A stretch of 64,000 nucleotides of DNA from Berkiella sp050247135 (GTDB lineage: Bacteria; Pseudomonadota; Gammaproteobacteria; Berkiellales; Berkiellaceae): the NCBI GenBank assembly GCA_050247135.1, contig JBFWUT010000007.1, positions 1 to 64,000 on the forward strand, in the 5' to 3' direction. Below are positions 35,269 through 45,530 of the stretch, in pieces. Both the position numbers and the translations under genes were made by a program. Below the pieces are notes generated by a model, which saw nothing but the letters and a program-made list of their open reading frames with translations, searched no databases and was not told the DNA's origin. Every line of letters begins with the position of its first letter. Positions within the stretch are counted from its first letter, which is position 1.

Positions 35269-38200
35269 ACCGGCTCCTCTTGTAAAGGGTGCTCTTGCCC
35301 GAGATGTTGCAGCTTATCAAAAGCTAAATAGATCACGGGTGTAGTATAAAGAGTCAGCAATTGACTCAGCACTAAGCCGCCAATAATGGCAACACCTAAG
35401 GGTTGGCGCAGTTCATGGCCCATGCCGTGCCCCAGTGCGAGAGGGATAGCGCCAAACATCGCTGCCAATGTTGTCATCAAGATGGGGCGAAAGCGTAATA
35501 GACAAGCTTCATAAATGGCATCAATCGGTTTTTTAGAGGCTTTACGTTCTTGTTCTAAGGCAAAGTCTATCATCATAATCGCATTTTTCATGACAATGCC
35601 AATGAGTAAGATAATGCCAATGAGGGCAATCACCGTTAAGTCATAACCTCCTAGGCGTAAGGCCAGTAAAGCGCCTAGGCCAGCAGAAGGAAGGGTAGAT
35701 AGAATCGTTAGAGGATGAATATAGCTTTCATACAAGATACCTAGCACAATATAGACCACGACAATCGCTGCCAACACAAGCCATCCTTCATTAGCCAGTG
35801 CGTTTTCGAAAATTTTAGCTGCTCCTTCTACCTGGGTTTGCACTTGTAATGGGATCTCCATCTTTTCACGAATGGCATCAATTTCGCTTAAGGCATCACC
35901 TAAGGCGTGACCTTTTTGTAAATTAAAAGAAAGTGTGGCGCTAGGAAATTGATTTTGACGATGGATAACTAAGGGGCCTAATTGTTGTGAAATTTGCGTA
36001 AAAGACTGTAGCGGAATAGCGGCGCCATTGGGTGTATTAATGTAAAGGGAGTTTAAGGCAGTGCTAGATTGTTGATCGTCTGGCATGACTTCTAAAATAA
36101 CGTAATATTGATTAAATTGAGTATAAATTGTGGAGATCTGCCGTTGACCATACGCATCGTATAAAATATTGTCGATCATTTGAGCAGAGAGCCCTAAACG
36201 AGAAGCGGTATCCCGGTCAAACTTAATATAGGTTTGCAATCCCTTGTCTTCTAAATCGCTAGTGACATCGCGCATACTTTGTGATGCAGATAAGTTTTTG
36301 AGGAATTCACCGGTCCAAAAACTCACATCTTTTAGCGAGGGAGCATTAATACTGAATTGATACTGGGTACGACTGACGCGATCGTCGATGGTAATATCTT
36401 GCAAAGGTTGCATGTAAAGGGTCAAATCCGAGAAGTTAGCCGCTGCTGCTTGTAACCTTGATATCACTTCACTCACACTGTCAGTGCGCTCTTCAAGAGG
36501 CTTTAAAATGATTTGCAGGTGCCCCGTATTTTGCGTCACATTAGTGCCATCAATGCCAATAAACGAGGTAATATTGTCAATGGACGGATCGGTTAATAGT
36601 ATTTTGGCGAGGGCTTCTTGGCGCCTTCTCATTTCATTAAAGGAAACAGAGGCTGGCGCGGTGGTGATCCCTTGAATAGCGCCGGTATCTTGTAAGGGGA
36701 AAAAACCTTTCGGGATTAAGTAGACCAATAACCCCATGAGTAAGAGAGTTAATAAAAAGATCCCTAAGACAATGCTTTGATGAGAGAGGACAAAGACGAG
36801 TGATCGCTGATATAAGCCAAGAGCTGGGGCTTGTTCTTGATGAGATTTAGGCTTTAACAATCTGGCACACAGCATAGGGGTTAGAGTGAGCGACACCACC
36901 GCAGAAATCAGCACGGTAATCGAGAGGGTAATGGCAAATTCTCTAAATAAACGACCCACCACATCTTGCATAAACAATAACGGGATCATTACGGCTATCA
37001 AAGACACCGTTAGGGAAATAATCGTAAAGGCAATCTGCTTAGCGCCCTTTAAGGCGGCATCAAGCGGCTTCTCGCCCATTTCAATATAACGGCTAATATT
37101 TTCGATCATAACGATAGCATCATCGACCACAAAACCGGTCGCAATGGTAAGAGCCATAATCGTTAAGTTATTTAAACTAAAGTCTAATAAGTACATGACG
37201 CTAAAGGTACCGACGAGGGATAAGGGTACCGCGATGCTGGGGATAAAAGTGGCCGGCAAATTGCGTAAAAAGAAGAAAATAATGATCACGACTAACGAAA
37301 TCGCAATCAGCATTTCAATTTGCGCTTGTTTAACAGAGGCACGAATAGTATGGGTTCTATCGGCAACCACTTGCACTTTTACATCCTGTGGCAAGGTTGC
37401 TTCTAAGCGAGGCAGCAACGTTTTAATGCTGTCGACAACCTCAATCACATTGGCGCCGGGTTGGCGTTGAATATTTAAGATCACGGCTTGGGTTTGATTC
37501 ACCCAGGCTGCTTGATTCACATTTTCTGCGCCATCCACGACATTAGCCACATCCGATAAACGAATAGGCGCTTCATTTTTAAAGGCGATAATGACGTTAC
37601 GATAATCTTCAGCACTCAGCAGTTGATCATTTGCGTTAATAGTATAAGCAATGGCTTTGCCATCAAAACTGCCTTTAGCTTGATTGCTATTTGCTTTATC
37701 AATTTGTGTGCGCACATCTTCTAGGGTTAAACCATAAGCAGCCAAAGTGGTTGGATTCACTTGAATACGCACCGCTTTACGTTGTCCGCCGCTTAAGCTC
37801 ACAAAACCAACGCCATTTAATTGGGAAATCCGTTGTGCAAAACGGGTTTCGGCAAAATCCTGCACGAAGGGCAAAGGCAAGGTTTCTGAAGTGAGCGCTA
37901 GTGTTAACACGGGAGCATCAGCGGGGTTCACTTTATTGTAGATCGGAGGATTGGGTAAATCGCTTGGTAAAAAACCGCTTGCCGCATTAATAGCAGCTTG
38001 TACTTGTTGTTCAGCAATATCTAATGACATTTCTAAATTGAATTGCAGCGTAATTAACGACACACCATTGGCGCTGGTGGAGGTCATTTGATTAAGGCCT
38101 GGCATTTGGCCAAATTGTCTTTCAAGAGGTGCTGTGACCAAGGCGGTCATCACTTCAGGGCTGGCACCTGGGAAGAAGGTTGAGACTCGAATAACAGGAT

Positions 38201-38324
38201 AATCGACTTGGGGCAGCGCCGATACGGGGAGTAAGCGATAAGCAAAAAGCCCTGCGAAAAGAAGCGCCATCATAATCAATGAGGTTGCTATGGGGCGCAG
38301 AATAAAGGCTTTTGAGGGGTTCAT
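35265..38324 (-). CDS. mdtB: RND efflux permease, MdtB-like subunit
   Basis: A 1019-residue RND pump, the paralogue of the next gene. N-terminal FILRPIATSLIMMALLFAG, QFNLEMSLDIAEQQVQAAINAASGFLPSDLP, TM4 FVVDDAIVMIENISRY with the proton-relay aspartates, and MKNAIMMIDFALEQER near the C-terminus. Two different RND subunits with one adaptor are the hallmark of the MdtABC/MuxABC class. It is translationally coupled to mdtA upstream and mdtC downstream through ATGA overlaps. Confidence 0.92.
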   Translation of the reverse strand: MNPSKAFILRPIATSLIMMALLFAGLFAYRLLPVSALPQVDYPVIRVSTFFPGASPEVMTALVTAPLERQFGQMPGLNQMTSTSANGVSLITLQFNLEMSLDIAEQQVQAAINAASGFLPSDLPNPPIYNKVNPADAPVLTLALTSETLPLPFVQDFAETRFAQRISQLNGVGFVSLSGGQRKAVRIQVNPTTLAAYGLTLEDVRTQIDKANSNQAKGSFDGKAIAYTINANDQLLSAEDYRNVIIAFKNEAPIRLSDVANVVDGAENVNQAAWVNQTQAVILNIQRQPGANVIEVVDSIKTLLPRLEATLPQDVKVQVVADRTHTIRASVKQAQIEMLIAISLVVIIIFFFLRNLPATFIPSIAVPLSLVGTFSVMYLLDFSLNNLTIMALTIATGFVVDDAIVMIENISRYIEMGEKPLDAALKGAKQIAFTIISLTVSLIAVMIPLLFMQDVVGRLFREFAITLSITVLISAVVSLTLTPMLCARLLKPKSHQEQAPALGLYQRSLVFVLSHQSIVLGIFLLTLLLMGLLVYLIPKGFFPLQDTGAIQGITTAPASVSFNEMRRRQEALAKILLTDPSIDNITSFIGIDGTNVTQNTGHLQIILKPLEERTDSVSEVISRLQAAAANFSDLTLYMQPLQDITIDDRVSRTQYQFSINAPSLKDVSFWTGEFLKNLSASQSMRDVTSDLEDKGLQTYIKFDRDTASRLGLSAQMIDNILYDAYGQRQISTIYTQFNQYYVILEVMPDDQQSSTALNSLYINTPNGAAIPLQSFTQISQQLGPLVIHRQNQFPSATLSFNLQKGHALGDALSEIDAIREKMEIPLQVQTQVEGAAKIFENALANEGWLVLAAIVVVYIVLGILYESYIHPLTILSTLPSAGLGALLALRLGGYDLTVIALIGIILLIGIVMKNAIMMIDFALEQERKASKKPIDAIYEACLLRFRPILMTTLAAMFGAIPLALGHGMGHELRQPLGVAIIGGLVLSQLLTLYTTPVIYLAFDKLQHLGQEHPLQEEPV

Positions 38325-39526
38325 AACTTTTCACGCGAGGGAATTGGGTTGGCCGATGCGGGGGTTTTCAGCGAAGGTTTGTCCAGTTTTACTTTTGCTC
38401 CTTCAGTCAGTTTATCAGTGCCTTGTACAATCACTTTATCCTTCAGCGTTAAACCATCTAAAACCACGGTGTCATCGAGATCGGTAACCCCTGTGGTAAT
38501 TGGTTGAATGCTGACCGTATGATCGTTATTTAAACGATAAACAAAAGAACCTTTGACACCCAGTTGCACAGCGCCGGTGGGGATCACCAGTGCACTTTTG
38601 AGCTCTTCGATTTGCAAGCGGACGTTAACAAACTGATTGGGGAATAAGGAATCATCTTGATTGTCAAAGGTGGCCTTGAGTTTCACGGTGCCTGTTGTGG
38701 GATCAATTTGATTGTCGAGAGTTAATAATTTGCCGCTGGCTAGCAAAGTTTGGCCTGCGCGATCAAAAGCGTCTACGGGGAGTGCTTTAACAGTTTTGAT
38801 CCTCTTCAATAATTGGGGAACATTATCTTCTGGCAATGAAAATACCACAGTAATAGGGTGAATCGTATTGATCACAAACAAGCCATTTGCATCAGAGGTT
38901 TGTACATAATTACCTTGATCTACCAGTCGCAGACCAACGCGGCCATTGATCGGTGCTATCAGTTTGCAATACATTAAATTAATGCGTGCACTTTGCACCA
39001 AACCTTCATCAGAGATCACGGCACCTTCATATTGTTTAACAAGGGATGCTTGTGTATCTAATACCTGTTTGGCGATAGAGTCTTCGGCAAAGAGTTTTTG
39101 GTAACGCGCTAAATCGGATTGGGCATTACTTAATAAGGCTTTATCGCGTGATAACTGTCCTTCATATTGCGTTAACTGTGCTGAGTAAGGTCTATCGTCG
39201 ATTAAAGCAAGTACTTCGCCTTTTTGAACCTTCTGACCTTCTTTGAAGAGCACTTTTTGTAAGATGCCATTTATTTGTGTTCTGACTGTGACTGTTTCGG
39301 TAGGGGTAACAGAGCCTAGGGCATTAAGATAGACCGGGACATCGCGAGCTTGGACATTGGCGCTCACCACAGCGATTTCCGCTTTAATGGGGAGGTGATT
39401 TTTTTTATCGTTATGCCGGTACCAAAGATATGAGAATAAACAAATTATAAATACAGTACCGATAGCCCATTTCTGGCCATAGGAGACGCGAGAATGTTCC
39501 TGTGGTGCTTGATAGCCCAAATCCAT
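38321..39526 (-). CDS. mdtA: RND efflux periplasmic adaptor, MdtA-like
   Basis: A 401-residue membrane-fusion protein. An N-terminal membrane anchor at about 22-37 (IGTVFIICLFSYLWY) is followed by the lipoyl half (VTVRTQINGILQKVLFKEGQKVQKGEVLALID), a helical hairpin (YEGQLSRDKALLSNAQSDLARYQKL), the second lipoyl half (APINGRVGLRLVDQGNYV) and beta-barrel domains. It links the inner-membrane pumps to the outer channel. It is the first gene of a four-gene operon; the promoter must lie in 39527-39588, a 62-base gap in front of the preceding tsaD stop. Confidence 0.93.
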   Translation of the reverse strand: MDLGYQAPQEHSRVSYGQKWAIGTVFIICLFSYLWYRHNDKKNHLPIKAEIAVVSANVQARDVPVYLNALGSVTPTETVTVRTQINGILQKVLFKEGQKVQKGEVLALIDDRPYSAQLTQYEGQLSRDKALLSNAQSDLARYQKLFAEDSIAKQVLDTQASLVKQYEGAVISDEGLVQSARINLMYCKLIAPINGRVGLRLVDQGNYVQTSDANGLFVINTIHPITVVFSLPEDNVPQLLKRIKTVKALPVDAFDRAGQTLLASGKLLTLDNQIDPTTGTVKLKATFDNQDDSLFPNQFVNVRLQIEELKSALVIPTGAVQLGVKGSFVYRLNNDHTVSIQPITTGVTDLDDTVVLDGLTLKDKVIVQGTDKLTEGAKVKLDKPSLKTPASANPIPSREKL

Positions 39527-39588
39527 TTGGTATCGTCTTTTATAGGTTCCCCACTTTAGAATAGGATGTATTTAGTAAGCATACAAAG

Positions 39589-40602
39589 TTAGATAGGTGG
39601 GCATAATTCATTGAGTGGCCATCGGGCACGGACTTCAAGGGTCTTGGATTGCTCGCCCTTTAAGAGCCGTTGGCAGCCAGCATAGGCAATCATGGCACCA
39701 TTGTCGGTGCAAAAACTGGGTCGGGGATAAAAAACAGCGAAGCCATTCTCTTTTGCTTTTAAAGACAGGGATTCTCGTAACTGAAGGTTAGCGCCAACGC
39801 CTCCTGCCACCACTAGCTGCTCTAAACCGGTTTGTTCTAAGGCACGCACTGCTTTAGTGATCAGGGTATCTATCACGGCTTGCTCAAAACTGGCGGCGAT
39901 ATCTGCATGAGTTTGCGGATCGCTGGGTGAGCGCGCAATCAACTGAGAGACAGCTGTTTTTAAGCCGCTAAAGCTAAAATCTAATCCCTGATGCAATAGT
40001 GGGCGTGGCAAAGTGAAACGGAGTCTGTCGCCGGTTTGGGCAAGCCTAGCAAGGTGTGGTCCACCAGGATAAGGCAACCCTAAGAGTTTGGCGGTTTTAT
40101 CAAAAGCTTCGCCTGCTGCATCGTCAAGTGATTCGCCTAGTAGCTCATATTCCCCAAGGGCTGTGACTTTAATCAGCTGAGTATGCCCTCCTGAGACCAA
40201 TAATGCCAAAAAGGGAAACGAAGGGCGTGTTTCTTCCAACATGGGAGCCAGTAGGTGCCCTTCTAGGTGGTGAACCCCTATTGCAGGCACGCCCAGCGCA
40301 TAAGCCAATCCTTGGGCCACAGTGGCTCCCACCATCAAGGCGCCAGCCAAGCCAGGGCCTGCTGTATAGGCAATGCCTTGAAGGTCTTGGGGTGCCAAAT
40401 CCGTTTGCGCTAAAATCGCCTGGATCATGGGGATCACTTTGCGGACGTGGTCGCGCGAGGCCAGTTCTGGGACGACACCGCCATATTCCTCGTGTGATAC
40501 CTGACTAAAAACATGATGGGCTAACAGCCCATTTTGGCTGTCATAGAGGGCAATTCCGGTTTCATCACAGGAAGTTTCGATACCTAAGACCCGCATTTTC
40601 AT
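39589..40602 (-). CDS. tsaD: tRNA N6-threonylcarbamoyladenosine transferase
   Basis: TsaD transfers the threonylcarbamoyl group to A37 of ANN-decoding tRNAs, an essential modification. The 337-residue protein starts MKMRVLGIETSCDETG, has the iron-binding histidines in HHLEGHLLAPM (about 110-118), LVSGGHTQL, the DDAAGEAFDKTAKLLGL block and a C-terminal CTDNGAMIA. ATG 40602 is chosen over TTG 40605 and ATG 40596 because AAGGG lies 6-7 bases upstream. It is divergent from rpsU, the classic arrangement around the macromolecular synthesis operon. Confidence 0.95.
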   Translation of the reverse strand: MKMRVLGIETSCDETGIALYDSQNGLLAHHVFSQVSHEEYGGVVPELASRDHVRKVIPMIQAILAQTDLAPQDLQGIAYTAGPGLAGALMVGATVAQGLAYALGVPAIGVHHLEGHLLAPMLEETRPSFPFLALLVSGGHTQLIKVTALGEYELLGESLDDAAGEAFDKTAKLLGLPYPGGPHLARLAQTGDRLRFTLPRPLLHQGLDFSFSGLKTAVSQLIARSPSDPQTHADIAASFEQAVIDTLITKAVRALEQTGLEQLVVAGGVGANLQLRESLSLKAKENGFAVFYPRPSFCTDNGAMIAYAGCQRLLKGEQSKTLEVRARWPLNELCPPI

Positions 40603-40799
40603 CAAAACCCTTCATATTTTATTAACAAGCACACCCATTTCGTTGTAAAATGGCCGCCCACTGGGGAATGTCGTCAGTTGTTGCTTATTGTCCAGCATTT
40701 GGAACAAAGTTCAACAGCCAGCTTAAATTTATTTCTCTAGAACGACGGTATTTATCATTTTTGTTTACTAATTAACATATATTTGAGGTAAGTCTGCCC

Positions 40800-41102
40800 A
40801 TGCCAGGAATTAAAGTTCGGGATAATGAAGGGTTTGATTCGGCAATTCGCCGCTTTAAACGCGTTGTGGAAAAATCCGGCATTTTGTCTGAAATGCGTCG
40901 CCGGGAATTCCATGAAACCCCTTCTGAGAAGAAAAAACGCGCACTAGCAGCTGCGATTAAGCGTTTCCGCAAAAAGCAATTACGTGAAGTTCGCACTGAA
41001 CGTACCGGCGGCGCTCGTGGTGGTTCTTCTTCCTCAAGTTCCGGTGGTCGTAATGGTGGCTCAAGTGCAGGTGGCTCAGGCCGTTCTCGCCAAGGCAACT
41101 AA
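40800..41102 (+). CDS. rpsU: 30S ribosomal protein S21 with Gly/Ser-rich C-terminal extension
   Basis: S21 sits near the anti-Shine-Dalgarno end of 16S rRNA and helps translation initiation. The first 70 residues are normal S21 (IKVRDNEGFDSAIRRFKR, RRREFHETPSEKKKRA, IKRFRKK). The usual protein ends at about 71 residues, but this one continues to 100 with a low-complexity tail of Gly, Ser, Arg and Asn, including six serines in a row. The start is clear (GAGGTAAG). The tail is in frame with no sign of sequencing error, and the next gene begins 29 bases later. It is the first gene of the rpsU-yqeY-dnaG-rpoD operon. Confidence 0.95.
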   Translation: MPGIKVRDNEGFDSAIRRFKRVVEKSGILSEMRRREFHETPSEKKKRALAAAIKRFRKKQLREVRTERTGGARGGSSSSSSGGRNGGSSAGGSGRSRQGN

Positions 41103-41131
41103 AACAATTTCTTACTTCTAAGGAGTGAGTC

Positions 41132-41590
41132 ATGTCGCAATCCATAAAAGAAAAAGTATTAGAAGAAATCAAAGCGGCAATGAAGGCTCAAGACAAAGAG
41201 CGCTTAATGGTTCTCAGACTGATCTCGTCTGAAATTAAGCGCATTGAAGTGGATGAGCGAATTGTTTTAGACACTACGCGTGAATTAGCACTGCTTGATA
41301 AAATGCAAAAGCAACGTCGCGATTCCATTGAGCAATTTCGGGCTGCAGGTCGTAATGAGCTGGCCGATAAAGAGCAATTTGAAATTGATGTGATCCAATC
41401 GTTTAAACCGGAAGCGCTTTCTGAACAAGCCGTGCATGATTTAGTGGCAAAAGCCATAAAAGAAACGGGCGCAGCCGGCGTGCAAGACATGGGTAAAGTG
41501 ATGGCGGTGTTAAAGCCTCAACTGCAAGGTCGTGCCGATATGGGTCAAGTTAGCGTTAAAATTAAAGCGTTACTCGCCGGACAGTCTTAA
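41132..41590 (+). CDS. GatB/YqeY domain protein
   Basis: A 152-residue helical protein of the YqeY family, related to the C-terminal tRNA-binding domain of GatB. Start SIKEKVLEEIKAAMKAQDKERLMVLRLI and the C-terminal MGKVMAVLKPQLQGRADMGQVS are characteristic. In many gammaproteobacteria it lies between rpsU and dnaG, as here. Its function is not established; a role in tRNA-linked amidotransfer or translation is inferred from the domain. A strong ribosome binding site (AAGGAG) precedes ATG 41132. Confidence 0.9.
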   Translation: MSQSIKEKVLEEIKAAMKAQDKERLMVLRLISSEIKRIEVDERIVLDTTRELALLDKMQKQRRDSIEQFRAAGRNELADKEQFEIDVIQSFKPEALSEQAVHDLVAKAIKETGAAGVQDMGKVMAVLKPQLQGRADMGQVSVKIKALLAGQS

Positions 41591-41594
41591 ATCC

Positions 41595-43364
41595 ATGTCA
41601 GGGCATGGACGCATACCAGACAGCTTTATTGAAGCGGTCCTTGCGAAAACTGACATCGTTAGCGTCATTCAAGAAAATATAAAACTCAAAAAGAACGGGG
41701 CAAACTACAGTGCGTGTTGCCCCTTCCATCATGAAAAAACCCCGTCATTCACGGTGAGCGCTACCAAGCAGTTTTATCATTGCTTTGGCTGCTCCGCACA
41801 CGGTGATGCGATCCGTTTTTTAATGGAGTATCAGTCGTTAAGTTTTGTTGAGGCTGTTGAGCGGCTAGCAACGCGTCTGGGCATGAGCGTTCCCAAAGAT
41901 CCAGTGGATGAAGCTAAAGCCAAAATACGCAATGCTCATACAGTCATCCTGAATCGAGTCGCAGAGTTTTATAGTGCCCAGTTTAAAGATCCCAGGGCCC
42001 AAGCTGCGGTCACTTATTTGAAAAAGCGAGGTTTAACGGGGCAAACCGCTAAAGACTTTGCGATGGGATTTGCTAAAGAAGGTTGGGATCATTTAATAAA
42101 GCATTTTGAAGGTGAGCCTGAAGCCTTAAAAATATTAGAAGAGGCTGGTTTAATCATAAAGCACCAAAGTGGGCGTTTTTATGATCGCTTTCGTAATCGA
42201 ATTATGTTCCCCATTCGGGATCGTAAAGGCAATGTGCTGGGGTTTGGGGGACGGGTGATGGACAAGTCCGAACCCAAATACTTAAATTCGCCAGAGTCAC
42301 CCCTTTTCCAAAAAGGGCATTGCTTATACGGTATTTATGAAGCCCTCAAGGGTGAAAAATGGCAAAAAGCGATTGTGGTGGAAGGTTATTTCGATGTCGT
42401 GATGTTGGCGCAATATCAGATTAAAGGCGCCGTAGCGACCCTGGGCACGGCGATTACCAGCCACCATTTAAGTTATTTATTTCAGCAAGTTTCTGATGTG
42501 GTATTTTGTTTTGATGGTGATAAGGCTGGGCAAGCAGCAGCATGGAAGGCTTTGCAATTAGTGCTGCCTTTTTTAACCAAAGACAGACATGTTCGCTTCG
42601 CATTTTTACCACAAGGTGAAGATCCTGACTCTTTTGTGCGAAATAATGGCACAGCACATTTTAAGACGCTATTAGCCAATAGCACGCCATTATCGGAATA
42701 TTTGTTTGCCACGTTGTGTAAGGAAGTGAAGCCTGATTCGGTGGATAATAGGGCGCATTTGGCCAATATGGCACAACCCTTGCTAGAGCAAATACCCGCT
42801 GGCATTTATAAAGAAATGATGTATGAACAATTAGCGCAATTGGTTTCCACCTCATTGCAAGTGGTGCGAGGTGAAAAAGCGGCTCGTATGTCTTATGACA
42901 AGCGTTCTTTCAAAAAGCCCATGAAATCGACAGCGCCTAAACAATTGTTATCCACAGCATTTTTTGTGTGTGGAATATTACTGCGAGATCCGAGTTTGGT
43001 TGATATTGTAAAAAATCAGGGAACTTTTTTCGAAACGCTCTCAACACCAGGCATGGATATGTTGCGTGTTGTTGTAGAATTGTTGAACCAAGGACAAAAC
43101 ACATTGTCTCCATTGCAACTCAAAGAAGGCCTGAAAGCACGAGGATTCAGCGAACAGCGCATAAATGAGTGTGAGAGCAAGGTCGCATTAGTTCCCGTAG
43201 ATGGATTAAATGCAGAGCTTGCTGGGGCCATTCATCGGCTACTCGCGATAGGTCAGCAGGAAATCACGGAAAAATTGCTGCAAAAAGCAAAAGAAATCGG
43301 TCTAACCGAACAAGAAAAACAACAATTAAAAGAAATTTTACAATTTCGGGAATCAATTGATTAG
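41595..43364 (+). CDS. dnaG: DNA primase
   Basis: DnaG makes RNA primers for replication. The 589-residue protein has the CHC2 zinc site (C42, H45, C63, C66: CPFH and CFGC), the RNA-polymerase core with KYLNSPESPLFQKG, the TOPRIM motifs VVEGYFDVVML and CFDGDKAG, and a C-terminal DnaB-binding helical domain. ATG 41595, four bases after the yqeY stop, is preferred because homologues begin at the RIPDSFIEAVLAKTDI helix; the frame stays open upstream inside yqeY but that part is not homologous. Confidence 0.96.
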   Translation: MSGHGRIPDSFIEAVLAKTDIVSVIQENIKLKKNGANYSACCPFHHEKTPSFTVSATKQFYHCFGCSAHGDAIRFLMEYQSLSFVEAVERLATRLGMSVPKDPVDEAKAKIRNAHTVILNRVAEFYSAQFKDPRAQAAVTYLKKRGLTGQTAKDFAMGFAKEGWDHLIKHFEGEPEALKILEEAGLIIKHQSGRFYDRFRNRIMFPIRDRKGNVLGFGGRVMDKSEPKYLNSPESPLFQKGHCLYGIYEALKGEKWQKAIVVEGYFDVVMLAQYQIKGAVATLGTAITSHHLSYLFQQVSDVVFCFDGDKAGQAAAWKALQLVLPFLTKDRHVRFAFLPQGEDPDSFVRNNGTAHFKTLLANSTPLSEYLFATLCKEVKPDSVDNRAHLANMAQPLLEQIPAGIYKEMMYEQLAQLVSTSLQVVRGEKAARMSYDKRSFKKPMKSTAPKQLLSTAFFVCGILLRDPSLVDIVKNQGTFFETLSTPGMDMLRVVVELLNQGQNTLSPLQLKEGLKARGFSEQRINECESKVALVPVDGLNAELAGAIHRLLAIGQQEITEKLLQKAKEIGLTEQEKQQLKEILQFRESID

Positions 43365-43535
43365 TTTTCAATCTAATTAAGTAAGAGGCAGGAAATTTTA
43401 ATTTTGCTAATGCGAGTAGTTCATCGGTTTTAAAGTGGAATGCTTGCTAACAAAATTGATCTAGCTTCACGAGGGGAATATGGATAGAATTGGCGGTTAC
43501 CTTCAGGGTAATCAAAAGAAAGGTGAGCTTTAATT

Positions 43536-45530
43536 ATGAGTTATGTTGATCAAGAGCAACAAGCAGCAACGCAACTGCAAGATCTAATCGCAGCCGGCAA
43601 AGAAAAAGGCTACCTAACCTATGCCGAAGTCAGCGATATGTTGCCATATCATATTGTCGACCCAGAGCAGGTCGAAGAAATTATAAGCATGATAAATGAC
43701 ATGGGTATCGATGTTTATGAAGATACTCCAGATGAAGAAGCGCTCACCCTTACCGATACCATTGCTGATGAAGATGACTTAGCTAGAGACGCAGCTGAGG
43801 CATTAGCATTCTCACCAGATGCCGAATTTGGTCGCACCACGGATCCCGTGCGCATGTATATGCGGGAGATGGGGACTGTTGAGCTTCTCACGCGTCAAGG
43901 TGAGATTGAGATTGCAAAAAGAATTGAAGTGGGCACAAGACAAGTGTTAAGCGCTTTGGCAGCTTATCCCCCTAATGTGGCACACGTCTTGAGAGAATAT
44001 GATAAAGCGTTGGCTGAACAACTTCGTTTAGGCGAAATTATCAGCGGCTTTATTGAATTAGATGGCGAAGAAGTCATGAATGCCGGCGCGGTTGTTCCTG
44101 AAGAGCTAGCATTAGATGAAGATATTGATGCTGAAGAATTCATCCCCGCACCGTTAACGAAGTCACCGGCTAAGACAGCAGCCCCAACCAATGGGGGCGC
44201 AGTGAATGGCGCCGCTACTCCGGCTGTGGCCAAAACAGAAGAGGATGCTGAAGAAACAGAATCCTCTGATAGTGATGAATTGGAATCAGGTCCTGATCCT
44301 GAATTAGCGGCTTATCATTTTGGCCGTTTACGTGAAGCCTATGAAAAAGTCGTTGCGACTGAGTCAAAACTGGGTCTTGACCATCCTGAAACGCAACAAG
44401 CTTATACTGACTTGGCTGGCGTGTTTGGGGTGTTTAAATTTGTCACCCGCTTGTTCGAAGAATTAGTCGGTTTTATGCGTAACATGTTAGAAGATGTGCG
44501 CATGCATGAACGGGCCATCATGGGGCTTTGTGTACAAAAAGGTAAAATGCCTCGTCAAACCTTTGTGACCAGCTTCCCAGGCTTTGAAGTGGATCCCACT
44601 TGGATTACCCGTTTTACAGATACCTCAAAACCCTATTCTGAGCACTTAAAGAAGGTGAAAGACGAGCTTATCGAGCATCAAAAGCAATTACGGGCGATTG
44701 AAGTTCGTGCAGGACGCACCATCGTCGCGATTAAAGAATTACACCGTAATATGTCGATTGGTGAAGCTAAAGCACGACGCGCTAAGAAAGAAATGGTTGA
44801 AGCGAATTTACGTTTGGTGATTTCTATTGCTAAGAAATACACCAATCGTGGCTTGCAGTTCTTAGATTTAATTCAAGAAGGCAACATCGGTCTGATGAAA
44901 GCGGTTGATAAATTTGAATATCGCCGTGGTTATAAATTCTCGACCTATGCGACCTGGTGGATCCGTCAGGCGATTACCCGTTCGATTGCCGACCAAGCCC
45001 GTACCATTCGTATTCCGGTACACATGATTGAAACCATTAATAAGTTAAATCGTGTTGCCAGACAAATGTTACAAGAAATGGGCCGTGAACCCACCCCCGA
45101 TGAGTTGGGTAAACGCATGGGCATGCCTGAAGATAAAATCCGCAAGGTTTTAAAAATTGCCAAAGAACCCATTTCAATGGAAACCCCCATTGGTGATGAT
45201 GAAGATTCTCACTTGGGTGACTTTATTGAAGATACCGTGATTTCCTCGCCGGCAGATTCGGCGACAACGGCTGGGCTGCGCGAAGCAACCCGCCGCATTT
45301 TATCAACCCTCACCGCGCGCGAAGCCAAAGTACTGCGCATGCGTTTTGGGATTGATATGAATACCGATCATACGTTAGAAGAAGTGGGTAAACAGTTTGA
45401 TGTGACCCGCGAGCGGATCCGACAAATCGAAGCCAAAGCATTGCGTAAATTACGTCAGCCAAGTCGTGCCGACGATTTACGCAGCTTCCTTGTTGATGGC
45501 GACGATGAAGAAGATAATCCGCTGAAATAA
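43536..45530 (+). CDS. rpoD: RNA polymerase primary sigma factor (sigma-70)
   Basis: The 664-residue housekeeping sigma factor. Region 1.1 is at the N-terminus, region 1.2 reads RTTDPVRMYMREMGTVELLTRQGEIE, and a non-conserved region of about 250 residues includes an Ala/Pro/Gly then Glu/Asp/Ser-rich linker (about 205-245). The regions 2-4 core follows: NLRLVISIAKKYTNRGLQFLDLIQEGNIGLMKAVDKFEYRRGYKFSTYATWWIRQAITRS is too long to quote fully but is present at about 430-490, ending with the 4.2 helix VTRERIRQIEAKALRKLR. It has its own 170-base gap after dnaG, probably with an internal promoter. Confidence 0.97.
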   Translation: MSYVDQEQQAATQLQDLIAAGKEKGYLTYAEVSDMLPYHIVDPEQVEEIISMINDMGIDVYEDTPDEEALTLTDTIADEDDLARDAAEALAFSPDAEFGRTTDPVRMYMREMGTVELLTRQGEIEIAKRIEVGTRQVLSALAAYPPNVAHVLREYDKALAEQLRLGEIISGFIELDGEEVMNAGAVVPEELALDEDIDAEEFIPAPLTKSPAKTAAPTNGGAVNGAATPAVAKTEEDAEETESSDSDELESGPDPELAAYHFGRLREAYEKVVATESKLGLDHPETQQAYTDLAGVFGVFKFVTRLFEELVGFMRNMLEDVRMHERAIMGLCVQKGKMPRQTFVTSFPGFEVDPTWITRFTDTSKPYSEHLKKVKDELIEHQKQLRAIEVRAGRTIVAIKELHRNMSIGEAKARRAKKEMVEANLRLVISIAKKYTNRGLQFLDLIQEGNIGLMKAVDKFEYRRGYKFSTYATWWIRQAITRSIADQARTIRIPVHMIETINKLNRVARQMLQEMGREPTPDELGKRMGMPEDKIRKVLKIAKEPISMETPIGDDEDSHLGDFIEDTVISSPADSATTAGLREATRRILSTLTAREAKVLRMRFGIDMNTDHTLEEVGKQFDVTRERIRQIEAKALRKLRQPSRADDLRSFLVDGDDEEDNPLK

